In this document: positions 50,861 through 59,562 of the stretch, in pieces
How the letters are laid out: the number at the start of each line of letters is the position of its first letter
How positions within the stretch are numbered: position 1 is the stretch's first letter
Assembly: GCA_023408815.1 (NCBI GenBank)
Contig: JAEYJO010000058.1
Span: forward strand, 62,001-126,000
Direction of reading: 5' to 3'
Length of the DNA: 64,000 nt
Source of the DNA: Bacillota bacterium
Lineage (GTDB): Bacteria > Bacillota > Clostridia > Lachnospirales > Lachnospiraceae
Notes under the pieces: model-generated
What the model was told of the DNA's origin: nothing
Databases searched by the model: none
Seen by the model: the letters and a program-made list of their open reading frames with translations, nothing else
Position numbers and translations under genes: made by a program

Positions 50861-52222
50861 TTATTGTGTTCTCACGCCGTCTACTGTCTGCTCGATAATG
50901 CTGACCATAATATCCTTGGTTAGCTGGCCGGAGACGTAGCCGAAGATGTTACCATCCTTGTCGATCATAAAGGTGGTAGGGTATGCGTTTATTCCATAAG
51001 CATACGCCATCTCGCCACCGGTATCCATAGCTACCGGATACTCATAACCGTTTTCTTCAAGAAAAGCGGTAATTTCTTCCACAGAACCTTCTTGGCCTAC
51101 ATCCGGGGAAGCGATGCCGAGTATAATAACGTCGCCCGTATTCTCGCCGTAATCTTCATACAGCTCTTGAATTTCAGGCATTTCCGCGCGGCAGGGAGGA
51201 CACCAGGTCGCCCAGAAGTTAAGAAAGACCGTTTTGCCCTTGTAATCTGAGAGGGTGTGCACATTGCCATACTGATCCGTGAGTGTAAAATCGGGAGCAG
51301 GAAACGTATCCGTTTCCTTTTCTGCAGCAGTCTCATCAGTGTCAGCGCTATTTACGGTACCGGCATCATTTGCGACAGGAGTGTCATTATTTCCGCCATT
51401 TCCCGAATCGCTGTCTATGCTTGCAGCGTCGCTGTCTTCGCCGCTTCCGCCGTTTTCGTCAGAAGCATTTATACTGCTTTCTGCGGAGGTACCGGTAATG
51501 CCGGATAAGTAGCTGCTGAAGTTATTCATCCAGCCGGTAAACATCATGACGCCGATAAAGATCATGAGGATACCTCCGATTTTCGTCGTATACTTCACCA
51601 CTTGTTTATGTTTCTTGAAGAAATCCAATAAGGAGCCGGTGAAAATACCTACACCCATAAACGGCAGGACAAATCCCAGCGTATAAACTCCGATTAAGAG
51701 AAATCCCGTAGCTGTCGATGCCGACGATGCAGCCATGATCAGTACGCTGGCGAGAGCGGGTCCTACGCAAGGCGTCCATGCAAAGCTGAAGGTAAAGCCC
51801 ATAATGAGGGCGGTCAAAGGATTCATGGCCAGACTGTCCGGTTGAAAATGAAAGCGCCGCTCTTTTCCCATCATAGGATTGCCGAAGAAGCCGAGCTGGG
51901 AAAGCCCGAAGAGGACAACTAAAATACCGCCGATTCGGGTAAACCATGTCTGGTAATTATGAAAAAAACGTCCGATAGTCGTGAAACCCAACCCTAACAG
52001 GAAGAAGGAAAAGCTGATTCCTATTACGAAGAATAGGGTATTGAGCATTACTTTACTCTGTTTATAACGGATATTGCCGTCTTCATCCGTTGTTTTTGCG
52101 CCGCCGGACAAATAACCGATATAAAGCGGTATGAGCGGTAGAACACAAGGGGAGAAGAAGCTGATTAATCCTTGAATAAATACAGTAGCCGCGGGGATGC
52201 TTGTTTCAATCGATAAATTCAT
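50861..52222 (-). CDS. CcdA-TlpA fusion: thiol-disulfide exchange membrane protein
   Basis: This 453-residue protein fuses an electron-carrying membrane domain to an extracellular thioredoxin. Residues 1-235 have six membrane segments and CcdA motifs with paired cysteines (FFSPCVLPLIPLYIGYLSGG and FAWTPCVGPALASVL). A low-complexity acidic Ser/Asp/Asn linker spans about 240-310. A TlpA/ResA-like domain follows: FTLTDQYGNVHTLSDYKGKTVFLNFWATWCPPCRAEMPE with WCPPC at about 337-341 and a cis-Pro in AYPTTF. It would move reducing power from cytoplasmic thioredoxin to secreted proteins. GGAGG precedes the start on the minus strand. An Rrf2 regulator gene lies upstream on the same strand. Confidence 0.92.
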   Translation of the reverse strand: MNLSIETSIPAATVFIQGLISFFSPCVLPLIPLYIGYLSGGAKTTDEDGNIRYKQSKVMLNTLFFVIGISFSFFLLGLGFTTIGRFFHNYQTWFTRIGGILVVLFGLSQLGFFGNPMMGKERRFHFQPDSLAMNPLTALIMGFTFSFAWTPCVGPALASVLIMAASSASTATGFLLIGVYTLGFVLPFMGVGIFTGSLLDFFKKHKQVVKYTTKIGGILMIFIGVMMFTGWMNNFSSYLSGITGTSAESSINASDENGGSGEDSDAASIDSDSGNGGNNDTPVANDAGTVNSADTDETAAEKETDTFPAPDFTLTDQYGNVHTLSDYKGKTVFLNFWATWCPPCRAEMPEIQELYEDYGENTGDVIILGIASPDVGQEGSVEEITAFLEENGYEYPVAMDTGGEMAYAYGINAYPTTFMIDKDGNIFGYVSGQLTKDIMVSIIEQTVDGVRTQ

Positions 52223-52248
52223 GTATTACCTCCGTTTGCTGTAATAGT

Positions 52249-52275
52249 GTTACTGTTCACTCCGTTCTCAGTAAC
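52249..52275 (+). repeat. palindromic dispersed element, copy 2 (short form)
   Basis: GTTACTG (52249-52255) pairs with CAGTAAC (52269-52275). The 27-base hairpin, including its TTCACTCCGTT loop, matches the copies at 45470-45496 (minus) and 62172-62196. The second hairpin of the full element is missing here. Confidence 0.7.
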
Positions 52276-52300
52276 GTAATAGTTGCATTGCGGTTTCTTT

Positions 52301-52747
52301 TTATTGCTTCGGGGCGCAAGGCTTATCTATAGAAAGTGCACCGAAGATTTCATCGTCTATATTATTTATCGTTATGTCTCTTAGGCGCTCCTTGCAGAGA
52401 GCATCCAAATCCTCATAGATGTTATCCAGCACTTGCCCCATGCCGGAAGCGATCAGGCAATCCATATCGACATTTCCGCTTTTCCACGAAGAGGAGATAA
52501 ATTTAAAGTCCAAAGCTTCGCTGATTTGATAAAGAGAAATATTCTCCGGTCTCATCACCAGATGATAGCCGCCGTCCAGCCCTTCTTTTGTGGAAACGAG
52601 TCCGGCGTTCTTAAGTCTTACCATAATTTTGCGTATCCTTGCCGGATTGGTGCATACATTCCTGGCAAGCTCTGCGCTGGACAGGGTACAGGCCTTTCGG
52701 TTCAGAAAGACGAGCGCATGTACTGCTATACCGAATTCACTGTTCAT
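52301..52747 (-). CDS. Rrf2 family transcriptional regulator
   Basis: This 148-residue protein has the Rrf2 winged helix: EFGIAVHALVFLNRKACTLSSAELARNVCTNPARIRKIMVRLKNAGLVSTKEGLDGGYHLVMRPENISLYQISEAL. The C-terminal half carries a few cysteines (VDMDCLIASG, LDALCKE), but not the exact three-Cys set of IscR, so cluster binding is uncertain. The family reports on redox state, iron-sulfur status or nitric oxide. It lies upstream of the CcdA-TlpA gene on the same strand, separated by the GTTACTG hairpin, and is the natural candidate to regulate it. A 54-base inverted repeat sits in its leader. Confidence 0.88.
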   Translation of the reverse strand: MNSEFGIAVHALVFLNRKACTLSSAELARNVCTNPARIRKIMVRLKNAGLVSTKEGLDGGYHLVMRPENISLYQISEALDFKFISSSWKSGNVDMDCLIASGMGQVLDNIYEDLDALCKERLRDITINNIDDEIFGALSIDKPCAPKQ

Positions 52748-52778
52748 GACTTGGCCTCCTTACTATAATATGATGTCG

Positions 52779-52832
52779 GGGTCAAAAGTCATGTTTTTTC
52801 ATGCAAGCATGAAACACATGGCCTTTTGACCC
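52779..52832. promoter_or_regulatory. long inverted repeat in front of the Rrf2 gene
   Basis: GGGTCAAAAG (52779-52788) pairs perfectly with CTTTTGACCC (52823-52832). The interior adds CATG-rich imperfect pairing (CATG...CATG around AAG), and TGAT/ATCA extends it outward. It lies between the divergent Rrf2 and thiolase genes. It could be an operator region or an RNA hairpin in the Rrf2 leader. Confidence 0.6.
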
Positions 52833-52924
52833 TGGTATCATAACATATACTGTAATTATAATTGTTTCAGTTTATAAGTCAAGTGATTTTTCATTTATCT
52901 TGGAAGCGATTGGCGTTATTATCG

Positions 52925-52953
52925 TTGCAAAATGAAAAACCCTATGATATAAT
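52925..52953 (+). promoter_or_regulatory. promoter of the butyrate operon
   Basis: TTGCAA (52925-52930), a 17-base spacer, and a perfect TATAAT (52948-52953). Confidence 0.75.
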
Positions 52954-52966
52954 AATGACGCTGGTA

Positions 52967-52984
52967 ATGATAAAAAATTAACAA
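52967..52984 (+). promoter_or_regulatory. candidate Rex (NADH-sensing repressor) operator
   Basis: ATGATAAAAAATTAACAA matches the Rex pattern TTGTTAA-N4-TTAACAA at 12 of 14 fixed positions. The right half is perfect and the site lies just after the expected transcript start. Rex control of butyrate genes is established in Clostridia; the site itself is inferred. Confidence 0.6.
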
Positions 52985-53044
52985 TCATTGCAATCAACAC
53001 TCATTCTGCTTCGGCAGACACAATATTGTATGGAGGAAGAAACA

Positions 53045-54226
53045 ATGGGAAAAAAGGTAGTTTTAGCAGGCGCTTGCCGTACGGCTATAGGAACTATGGG
53101 CGGAAGTCTCAGCACGACACCGGCAGCAGAGCTTGGTGCAATTGTAATTAAAGAAGCTTTAAACAGAGCAGGAGTTGCTCCGGAAGCAGTTGATCAGGTA
53201 TATATGGGATGCGTTATTCAGGCAGGTCTTGGACAGAATGTGGCTCGTCAGGCAACTATTAAAGCAGGATTGCCGGTAGAGGTTCCCGCGGTAACCATTA
53301 ACGTAGTATGCGGTTCAGGACTTAACTGCGTCAATATGGCGGCACAGATGATTATGGCAGGAGATGCGGATATCGTTGTTGCAGGCGGTATGGAAAACAT
53401 GTCTTTGGCTCCTTACGCACTTCCTCAGGCACGTTTCGGATATAGAATGAACAATGGAACCTTAGTGGATACTATGGTAAATGACGCTCTTTGGGATGCG
53501 TTCAACAGCTACCATATGATTCAGACAGCGGACAATATCTGCGCGGAATGGGGACTCACGAGAGAAGAATTGGATGAGTTTGCGTTAAACAGCCAGCAGA
53601 AGGCGGAAGCGGCTCAGAAGGCAGGCGCATTCGACAAAGAAATCGTACCTGTTATGGTAAAGAAGAAAAAAGAACTGGTTGAATTCAAAGTGGATGAAGG
53701 CCCTCGTGCAGGCTCTACGATAGATGCTCTTACAAAGCTTCGCGCTATCAATAAGGATGGATATGTAACGGCAGGAAACGCTTCCGGAATCAATGACGGT
53801 GCAGCAGCAGTTGTCGTTATGAGCGAAGAAAAAGCAAAAGAATTAGGCGTTAAGCCTATGGCAACCTTCGTGGCAGGAGCTCTTGCGGGCGTAAGACCTG
53901 AGGTTATGGGCATCGGCCCTGTTGCCGCAACTCAGAAAATCATGGCGAAAACAGGCCTGAAGATAGAAGATTTCGATATTATCGAAGCAAACGAGGCTTT
54001 TGCCGCACAGTCCGTAGCGGTAGGAAGAGACTTGGGAATAGATGTGGATAAGCAGCTCAATCCTAACGGAGGAGCTATTGCATTAGGACACCCGGTAGGA
54101 GCTTCCGGCTGTCGTATCCTGGTTACTCTGCTTCATGAAATGGAAGCGAAGAATGCCAAGACCGGTCTTGCTACACTTTGCATCGGCGGTGGAATGGGTT
54201 GTGCTACTGTTGTAACGAGAGAGTAA
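53045..54226 (+). CDS. thl: acetyl-CoA C-acetyltransferase (thiolase)
   Basis: This 393-residue enzyme condenses two acetyl-CoA to acetoacetyl-CoA, the first step of butyrate formation. It has the acyl-binding Cys at about 89 in NVVCGSGLNCVNMAAQ, the conserved NEAFAAQ, the His in GGAIALGHPVGASGCRI (about 349), and the second catalytic Cys in LATLCIGGGMG (about 379). ATG 53045 follows GGAGG; an in-frame ATG at 52988 would add 19 unrelated residues. It heads the operon. A hairpin at 54246-54293 separates it from crt and may set a higher level for this gene. Confidence 0.95.
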   Translation: MGKKVVLAGACRTAIGTMGGSLSTTPAAELGAIVIKEALNRAGVAPEAVDQVYMGCVIQAGLGQNVARQATIKAGLPVEVPAVTINVVCGSGLNCVNMAAQMIMAGDADIVVAGGMENMSLAPYALPQARFGYRMNNGTLVDTMVNDALWDAFNSYHMIQTADNICAEWGLTREELDEFALNSQQKAEAAQKAGAFDKEIVPVMVKKKKELVEFKVDEGPRAGSTIDALTKLRAINKDGYVTAGNASGINDGAAAVVVMSEEKAKELGVKPMATFVAGALAGVRPEVMGIGPVAATQKIMAKTGLKIEDFDIIEANEAFAAQSVAVGRDLGIDVDKQLNPNGGAIALGHPVGASGCRILVTLLHEMEAKNAKTGLATLCIGGGMGCATVVTRE

Positions 54227-54245
54227 GCTTAATAGTTAAAAATAA

Positions 54246-54293
54246 GATAAGCAGGCTAATCGAGATGTAAAGACGCTCTCAGGTCTGCTTATC
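54246..54293 (+). other. inverted repeat between thl and crt
   Basis: GATAAGCAG (54246-54254) pairs perfectly with CTGCTTATC (54285-54293). It has no T run, so it is more likely an mRNA stabiliser, processing site or weak attenuator than a full terminator. Confidence 0.6.
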
Positions 54294-54412
54294 GGACTGT
54301 ATTCGGATGAAAAAATTAGGTGATTTGCTGCACTCACAAAAAACAGCTCGCGGTATTAAATGAGAATGGTAACAACATAACCTATAATAAAAATAAAAAA
54401 GGAGTAATGAAG

Positions 54413-55189
54413 ATGGAATTTATCGTATATGAACAGAAAGATGCGGTTGGTATTATCACCATCAGCCGTGAAAAGGCTTTGAACGCATTGAACAGCACCG
54501 TTCTTGACGAACTGGACAAAACCCTGGATGCTGTTAACCTGGATGTAGTCAGATGTCTTATTTTAACAGGTGCAGGGCAGAAGTCCTTCGTAGCCGGCGC
54601 GGACATCGGTGAGATGAGCTCTCTTACAAAGGCAGAAGGCGAAACATTCGGCAAAAAAGGAAACGACGTATTCCGCAAGCTGGAGACCTTTCCTATTCCT
54701 GTAATTGCAGCGATTAACGGATTCGCATTGGGCGGAGGCTGTGAGATTTCCATGAGCTGTGATATCAGGATCTGTTCCGACAACGCAGTATTCGGACAGC
54801 CGGAAGTAGGACTCGGAATCACACCGGGCTTCGGCGGAACACAGCGGCTCGCTCGTTTGGTTGGTGCAGGCATGGCGAAGCAGATGATTTATACGGCAAG
54901 AAATATCAAAGCGGATGAAGCGCTTCGAATCGGTCTTGTAAATGCTGTTTACACGCAGGAGGAGTTGATGCCGGCGGCGGAAAAAATGGCGGCAGGTATT
55001 GCGAAGAATGCTCCGATAGCTGTTCGTAACTGCAAAAAAGCAATTAACGACGGCTTGGATGTGGATATGGATAAAGCAATCGTAATCGAGGAGAAGTTAT
55101 TCGGCGACTGCTTCGAATCCTTCGATCAGAAGGAAGGAATGACAGCTTTCCTGGAAAAGAGAAAGGTAGAGCAGTTCCTTAACAAGTAA
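54413..55189 (+). CDS. crt: 3-hydroxybutyryl-CoA dehydratase (crotonase)
   Basis: This 258-residue enoyl-CoA hydratase family enzyme removes water from 3-hydroxybutyryl-CoA to give crotonyl-CoA. The oxyanion-hole segment is KSFVAGADIGEM (about 58-69), then GFALGGGCEISMSCDIRI with one catalytic Glu (about 112), and FGQPEVGLGITPGFGGTQRL with the second (about 132). ATG 54413 has GGAG eight bases before it, and homology starts here. The order thl-crt-hbd-bcd-etfB-etfA is the common Lachnospiraceae arrangement. Confidence 0.94.
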   Translation: MEFIVYEQKDAVGIITISREKALNALNSTVLDELDKTLDAVNLDVVRCLILTGAGQKSFVAGADIGEMSSLTKAEGETFGKKGNDVFRKLETFPIPVIAAINGFALGGGCEISMSCDIRICSDNAVFGQPEVGLGITPGFGGTQRLARLVGAGMAKQMIYTARNIKADEALRIGLVNAVYTQEELMPAAEKMAAGIAKNAPIAVRNCKKAINDGLDVDMDKAIVIEEKLFGDCFESFDQKEGMTAFLEKRKVEQFLNK

Positions 55190-55288
55190 AATATCTCGCA
55201 GCAACTTAATTAGGTATTGATGGACTTCCGCACAGAGTAAGGCGGCAGATCACATAAATTATATAAATACAAATCAGGAGGAACTAAG

Positions 55289-56128
55289 ATGAAAGTAGGT
55301 ATTATTGGTGCTGGAACAATGGGCGCAGGTATTGCACAGGCTTTTGCCCAGACAGAAGGATATGAAGTATTTCTTTGTGACATCAACGAAGAATTCGCTG
55401 CAAACGGCAAGAACAGAATCGCAAAAGGTTTTGCGAAACGCGTTGAAAAAGGTAAAATGGAGCAGGCTGCCGCAGATTCTATTCTCGCTAAGATCACAAC
55501 GGGCGTTAAAACGATTTGTACAGATTGTGACTTGGTAGTGGAAGCAGCATTAGAGGTTATGGATATTAAGAAACAGACCTTCAAGGAGCTTCAGGATATT
55601 TGCAAAAAGGATTGTATTTTTGCTACCAATACATCTTCTCTTTCTATCACGGAGATCGGCGCAGGACTGGACAGACCGGTTATCGGAATGCACTTCTTCA
55701 ATCCGGCTCCCGTTATGAAGCTCGTAGAGGTAATCGCAGGCCTTAATACGTCTGACGAAGTAGTTGATAAAATCAAAGCAATTTCCGAAGAAATCGGAAA
55801 GACTCCGGTACAGGTAAACGAGGCAGCCGGATTTGTTGTAAACAGAATCCTCATTCCGATGATAAATGAAGCAATCGGTATCTATGCGGAAGGTGTTGCC
55901 AGCGTAGAAGGTATTGACAACGCAATGAAGTTAGGAGCAAACCACCCCATGGGTCCTTTGGCTCTCGGAGATTTGGTTGGTCTTGACATCGTGCTCGCCA
56001 TCATGGAAGTTCTTCAGAGCGAGACCGGCGATTCCAAATACCGTCCTCACCCGCTTCTCAAGAAGATGGTTCGCGGCGGACAGCTTGGTATGAAGACCGG
56101 AAAAGGCTTCTACGATTATTCCAAATAA
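55289..56128 (+). CDS. hbd: 3-hydroxybutyryl-CoA dehydrogenase
   Basis: This 279-residue dehydrogenase reduces acetoacetyl-CoA to 3-hydroxybutyryl-CoA. The N-terminal Rossmann site is VGIIGAGTMGAGIAQAFA (about 3-20). The middle carries FATNTSSLSITEI and the catalytic His in RPVIGMHFFNPAPVMKLVEVI (about 138). The helical C-terminal dimer domain (GFVVNRILIPMINEAI ... GANHPMGPLALGDLVGLD) is complete. GGAGG precedes ATG 55289. Cofactor preference (NADH or NADPH) cannot be told by eye. Confidence 0.95.
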   Translation: MKVGIIGAGTMGAGIAQAFAQTEGYEVFLCDINEEFAANGKNRIAKGFAKRVEKGKMEQAAADSILAKITTGVKTICTDCDLVVEAALEVMDIKKQTFKELQDICKKDCIFATNTSSLSITEIGAGLDRPVIGMHFFNPAPVMKLVEVIAGLNTSDEVVDKIKAISEEIGKTPVQVNEAAGFVVNRILIPMINEAIGIYAEGVASVEGIDNAMKLGANHPMGPLALGDLVGLDIVLAIMEVLQSETGDSKYRPHPLLKKMVRGGQLGMKTGKGFYDYSK

Positions 56129-56227
56129 ATAGCAAGTGTTATGAAATCGCATTGTGAAGTCGCATTGTGATCGATCATATCATAATAAAAATTTTTATGA
56201 TTAAAACTTTATGGAGGAAATAAAAAC

Positions 56228-57382
56228 ATGGATTTTATGTTAAGTAAACAACATGAAATGGCAAGAGCTCTTTTCAAAGAATTCGCTGAAACAGAAGTTA
56301 AGCCATTAGCACAAGAAGTAGATGAGACAGAAACGTTTCCCAGAGAAACCGTTGCAAAAATGGCAAAAGCAGGCTTTCTTGGTATTCCGATACCGAAGGA
56401 GTACGGCGGTCAGGGCTGCGATATTTTGACATATGCTATGTGTGTAGAAGAACTTTCCAAGGTTTGCGGAACTACAGGCGTTATCGTTTCCGCACACACC
56501 TCTCTTTGCTGCGACCCTATCCTGACATACGGTACGGAAGAGCAGAAGCAGAAATATCTGCCGGCTCTTGCAAAGGGCGAGAAATTAGGTGCTTTCGGTC
56601 TGACAGAGCCCGGCGCCGGTACCGATGCGCAGGGACAGCAGACAAAAGCTGTTCTCGACGGCGACGAGTGGGTGCTTAATGGTTCCAAGATCTTCATTAC
56701 CAACGGTAAAGAAGCTGATATTTATATTATCATTGCAGTAACGAGCGTTTCCACCGATGCGAAGGGCAGAAGCAAGAAAATCATTTCCGCTTTCATCGTG
56801 GAAAAAGGAACTCCCGGTTTCTCCTTCGGTACGAAGGAAAAGAAAATGGGTATCCGTGGCTCATCTACTTATGAATTGATTTTCACGGATTGCAGAATTC
56901 CTAAGGAAAACCTGTTAGGTGCAGAAGGAAAGGGCTTCGGTATCGCTATGCATACGCTGGACGGCGGACGTATCGGTATTGCTGCTCAGGCACTCGGTCT
57001 CGCAGAAGGTGCTTTGGAAAGAACGATCGACTATGTAAAGGAAAGAAAACAGTTCGGCAGAGCGATCGCCGCTTTCCAGAATACACAGTTCCAGCTTGCC
57101 GACATGGCTACGAAGACGGAAGCTGCTCAGCTGCTCGTTTATAAGGCTGCTAAAGCAAAAGAGACTCAGAAAAATTATTCCGTAGAAGCTGCAAAAGCGA
57201 AATTGTACGCAGCGGAAGTTGCTATGGAAGTTACGACCAAGGCCGTACAGCTTCACGGCGGTTACGGTTACACGAGAGAGTATGATGTAGAGCGTATGAT
57301 GCGCGATGCTAAGATTACCGAGATTTACGAAGGAACTTCTGAAGTTCAGAGAATGGTAATTTCCGGCGCGATATTGAAATAG
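56228..57382 (+). CDS. bcd: butyryl-CoA dehydrogenase
   Basis: This 384-residue acyl-CoA dehydrogenase reduces crotonyl-CoA to butyryl-CoA. Together with EtfAB it bifurcates electrons from NADH to ferredoxin. It shows AFGLTEPGAGTDAQGQQT (FAD/substrate loop), WVLNGSKIFITNG, RQFGRAIAAFQNTQFQLADMAT, QLHGGYGYTREY, and the catalytic Glu in TEIYEGTSEVQRMVIS at about 367, the position of short-chain enzymes. GGAGG precedes ATG 56228. The etfB and etfA genes follow directly, supporting the bifurcating Bcd-EtfAB complex. Confidence 0.95.
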   Translation: MDFMLSKQHEMARALFKEFAETEVKPLAQEVDETETFPRETVAKMAKAGFLGIPIPKEYGGQGCDILTYAMCVEELSKVCGTTGVIVSAHTSLCCDPILTYGTEEQKQKYLPALAKGEKLGAFGLTEPGAGTDAQGQQTKAVLDGDEWVLNGSKIFITNGKEADIYIIIAVTSVSTDAKGRSKKIISAFIVEKGTPGFSFGTKEKKMGIRGSSTYELIFTDCRIPKENLLGAEGKGFGIAMHTLDGGRIGIAAQALGLAEGALERTIDYVKERKQFGRAIAAFQNTQFQLADMATKTEAAQLLVYKAAKAKETQKNYSVEAAKAKLYAAEVAMEVTTKAVQLHGGYGYTREYDVERMMRDAKITEIYEGTSEVQRMVISGAILK

Positions 57383-57430
57383 TGAATTAAGCAAATGAAA
57401 ATGAATGAAAACATAAGGAGTGAAAATACA

Positions 57431-58213
57431 ATGAAAATTGTTGTTTGTATTAAACAGGTACCCGATACAAAGGGCGGCGTTAAATTCAATCCCGATGGAA
57501 CGCTGGACAGAGGTGCTATGCTTACCATCATGAATCCTGATGATAAGGCAGGACTTGAAGCGGCTCTTAGAATAAAGGATCAGTATGGTGCGGAAGTAAC
57601 CGCAATTACCATGGGTCTTCCCAAGGCAGAAGAAGTGCTTCGCGAAGCGATCGCTATGGGTGCTGATAAGGGAGTTCTCGTAACGGACAGAGTTCTCGGC
57701 GGTGCGGACACATGGGCGACCTCCCAGACACTTGCCGGAGCAATCCGCAATTTGGAATATGATTTGATTATCACTGGCCGTCAGGCTATCGACGGCGATA
57801 CCGCACAAGTAGGACCGCAGATTTCCGAGCACTTGGGAATTCCGGTAATCTCTTATGCGCAGGATATTAAGATAGAAGGCGACAGCGTAGTGGTAGAACG
57901 CCAGTACGATGACAGATATCACGTATTAAAGGCTAAAATGCCTTGCCTGATTACAGCTCTTGCGGAGCTGAATGAGCCTCGTTACATGACTCCGGGCGGA
58001 ATCTTCGATGCTTACGATGCAGAGATTACCGTATGGGGAAGAAGTAACCTGGTGGATGTGGAGGATTCCAACCTCGGACTCAAGGGTTCACCCACACAGA
58101 TCGCCAGAGCATCTGACAGAGTGAGAAAGGGTGTGGGAGCGAAGGTTGCTCTTGATCCTACGGAATCGGTAGACTACATCATGGAAAGATTAAAAGAGAA
58201 ACACATCATTTAA
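57431..58213 (+). CDS. etfB: electron transfer flavoprotein beta subunit
   Basis: This 260-residue subunit binds NADH-side flavin or AMP and pairs with EtfA. It begins MKIVVCIKQVPDT, has VKFNPDGTLDRGAMLTIMNPDDKAGLEAALRIKDQYGAEVTAITMG, and the ETF signature near VERQYDDRYHVLKAKMPCLITALAELNEPRYMTPGGI. ATG 57431 follows AAGGAG; the in-frame ATG at 57395 adds 12 unrelated residues. It lies between bcd and etfA with short gaps. In butyrate producers this pair supports flavin-based electron bifurcation, which saves energy through ferredoxin. Confidence 0.95.
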   Translation: MKIVVCIKQVPDTKGGVKFNPDGTLDRGAMLTIMNPDDKAGLEAALRIKDQYGAEVTAITMGLPKAEEVLREAIAMGADKGVLVTDRVLGGADTWATSQTLAGAIRNLEYDLIITGRQAIDGDTAQVGPQISEHLGIPVISYAQDIKIEGDSVVVERQYDDRYHVLKAKMPCLITALAELNEPRYMTPGGIFDAYDAEITVWGRSNLVDVEDSNLGLKGSPTQIARASDRVRKGVGAKVALDPTESVDYIMERLKEKHII

Positions 58214-58243
58214 TAAATCAAAGGAAAAGCGTGGTGAATAAGA

Positions 58244-59290
58244 ATGAATATAGCAGAATATAAAGGAGTATTTGTCTTTGCACAGCAGGTAGATAACGAG
58301 CTTAGCGGTATCGCTTTGGAATTGGTCGGCAAGGGCAAAGAGCTTGCAAAAGATTTAGGAACTGAAGTTACGGCTGTTTTAGTAGGAAGCGGTGTGAAAG
58401 CGCTGGCGGACGAGCTCGCAGCGTATGGCGCGGATAAGGTTATTCTTGTGGATGATCCCGAGCTGAAGGAATACAGAACAGAGCCTTACACACATGCGCT
58501 GGCTTCTGTTATCGAGAAATATAAACCGGAAATTTTCTTAGTAGGTGCTACCGCAATCGGACGCGATCTCGGTCCCCGTGTATCCGCAAGAGTGCATACC
58601 GGACTTACGGCAGACTGTACGAGACTTGAAGTCGGCGATTTCCCGATCAACCCTATCCCGGGAAGAGAGCAGCTGCACAACCAGCTTCTCATGACACGTC
58701 CTGCATTCGGCGGAAATACCATCGCTACGATTGCATGTCCGGAATTCCGTCCTCAGATGGCAACGGTTCGCCCCGGCGTTATGCAGAAGGCTCGTAAAGA
58801 TGAAAGCGCAAAAGCTGTTGTTGAAGAGTTTAACCCAGGATTTACACCCAACGATAAATATGTTGAAATCCTCGATATAGTAAAATCTGTTGCTGAGACG
58901 GAAGACATCATGGATGCGAAAATCCTTGTTTCCGGCGGCCGCGGCGTTTGCAGCGGTGAGAACTTCAAGCTATTGGAAGATCTCGCAGATGTACTGGGCG
59001 CTACAGTAAGCTGTTCCCGTGCGGCTGTTGATTCAGGATGGAAGCCGAAGGATCTTCAGGTAGGTCAGACTGGTAAGACCGTTCGCCCTAATCTGTACTT
59101 CGCGATCGGTATTTCCGGAGCGATTCAGCATTTAGCAGGTATGGAAGAATCCGATGTTATCATCGCTATTAACAAGGATGATACAGCTCCTATCTTCGAC
59201 GTAGCTGATTACGGTATTGTCGGAGATTTGAACAAAATCGTTCCTGCACTTACGGAGAGATTGAGAGCAGATCTTGCAGCTAATAAATAA
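58244..59290 (+). CDS. etfA: electron transfer flavoprotein alpha subunit
   Basis: This 348-residue subunit has an N-terminal ETF domain (GVFVFAQQVDNELSGIALELVGKGKELAKDL) and a C-terminal FAD domain: ILVSGGRGVCSGENFKLLEDLADVLGATVSCSRAAVDSGW (about 226-265), QVGQTGKTVRPNLYFAIGISGAIQHLAGM, and the closing IAINKDDTAPIFDVADYGIVGDL. All FAD-binding motifs are intact. ATG 58244 comes 30 bases after the etfB stop. It ends the butyrate operon before a strong terminator. Confidence 0.95.
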   Translation: MNIAEYKGVFVFAQQVDNELSGIALELVGKGKELAKDLGTEVTAVLVGSGVKALADELAAYGADKVILVDDPELKEYRTEPYTHALASVIEKYKPEIFLVGATAIGRDLGPRVSARVHTGLTADCTRLEVGDFPINPIPGREQLHNQLLMTRPAFGGNTIATIACPEFRPQMATVRPGVMQKARKDESAKAVVEEFNPGFTPNDKYVEILDIVKSVAETEDIMDAKILVSGGRGVCSGENFKLLEDLADVLGATVSCSRAAVDSGWKPKDLQVGQTGKTVRPNLYFAIGISGAIQHLAGMEESDVIIAINKDDTAPIFDVADYGIVGDLNKIVPALTERLRADLAANK

Positions 59291-59343
59291 ATGCAGTAAA
59301 AGATTATTAAATCAGTAATAAACAGTGATGAAATAATAACGAG

Positions 59344-59386
59344 AACCGATGCGGTGTCATATGATGTATGCCGCATCGGTTTTTTG
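59344..59386 (+). terminator. Rho-independent terminator of the butyrate operon
   Basis: AACCGATGCGG (59344-59354) pairs with CCGCATCGGTT (59371-59381), followed by Ts. Confidence 0.93.
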
Positions 59387-59466
59387 CGGTACCATCGATT
59401 GATGACATAATCCTTTTATTTTTTTATTATATTAATAGTGGGTTAGGACCTTACGATGTGGAATAG

Positions 59467-59541
59467 ACAACAGTGAATCTGTTGTGAAGAAACATTAGAG
59501 AAGGAGGCATTATGAAGGATTTAATGCAAAATTATCTTTGA
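59467..59541 (+). other. small hairpin and 9-residue leader frame before the PiT gene
   Basis: ACAACAG (59467-59473) pairs with CTGTTGT (59479-59485). AAGGAGG then precedes an ATG at 59512 that opens MKDLMQNYL, stopping at 59541, 22 bases before the transporter ATG. It may be a leader peptide or a chance frame. The rest of 59387-59511 shows only AT-rich sequence suitable for a promoter. Confidence 0.35.
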
Positions 59542-59562
59542 GAAAGTATAAAAGGTAGGGAA

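Noticed and set aside
56915..57922. A 335-codon minus-strand frame across bcd and etfB
   Set aside because: It spans the junction of two certain genes in antisense and is a by-product of their codon use.
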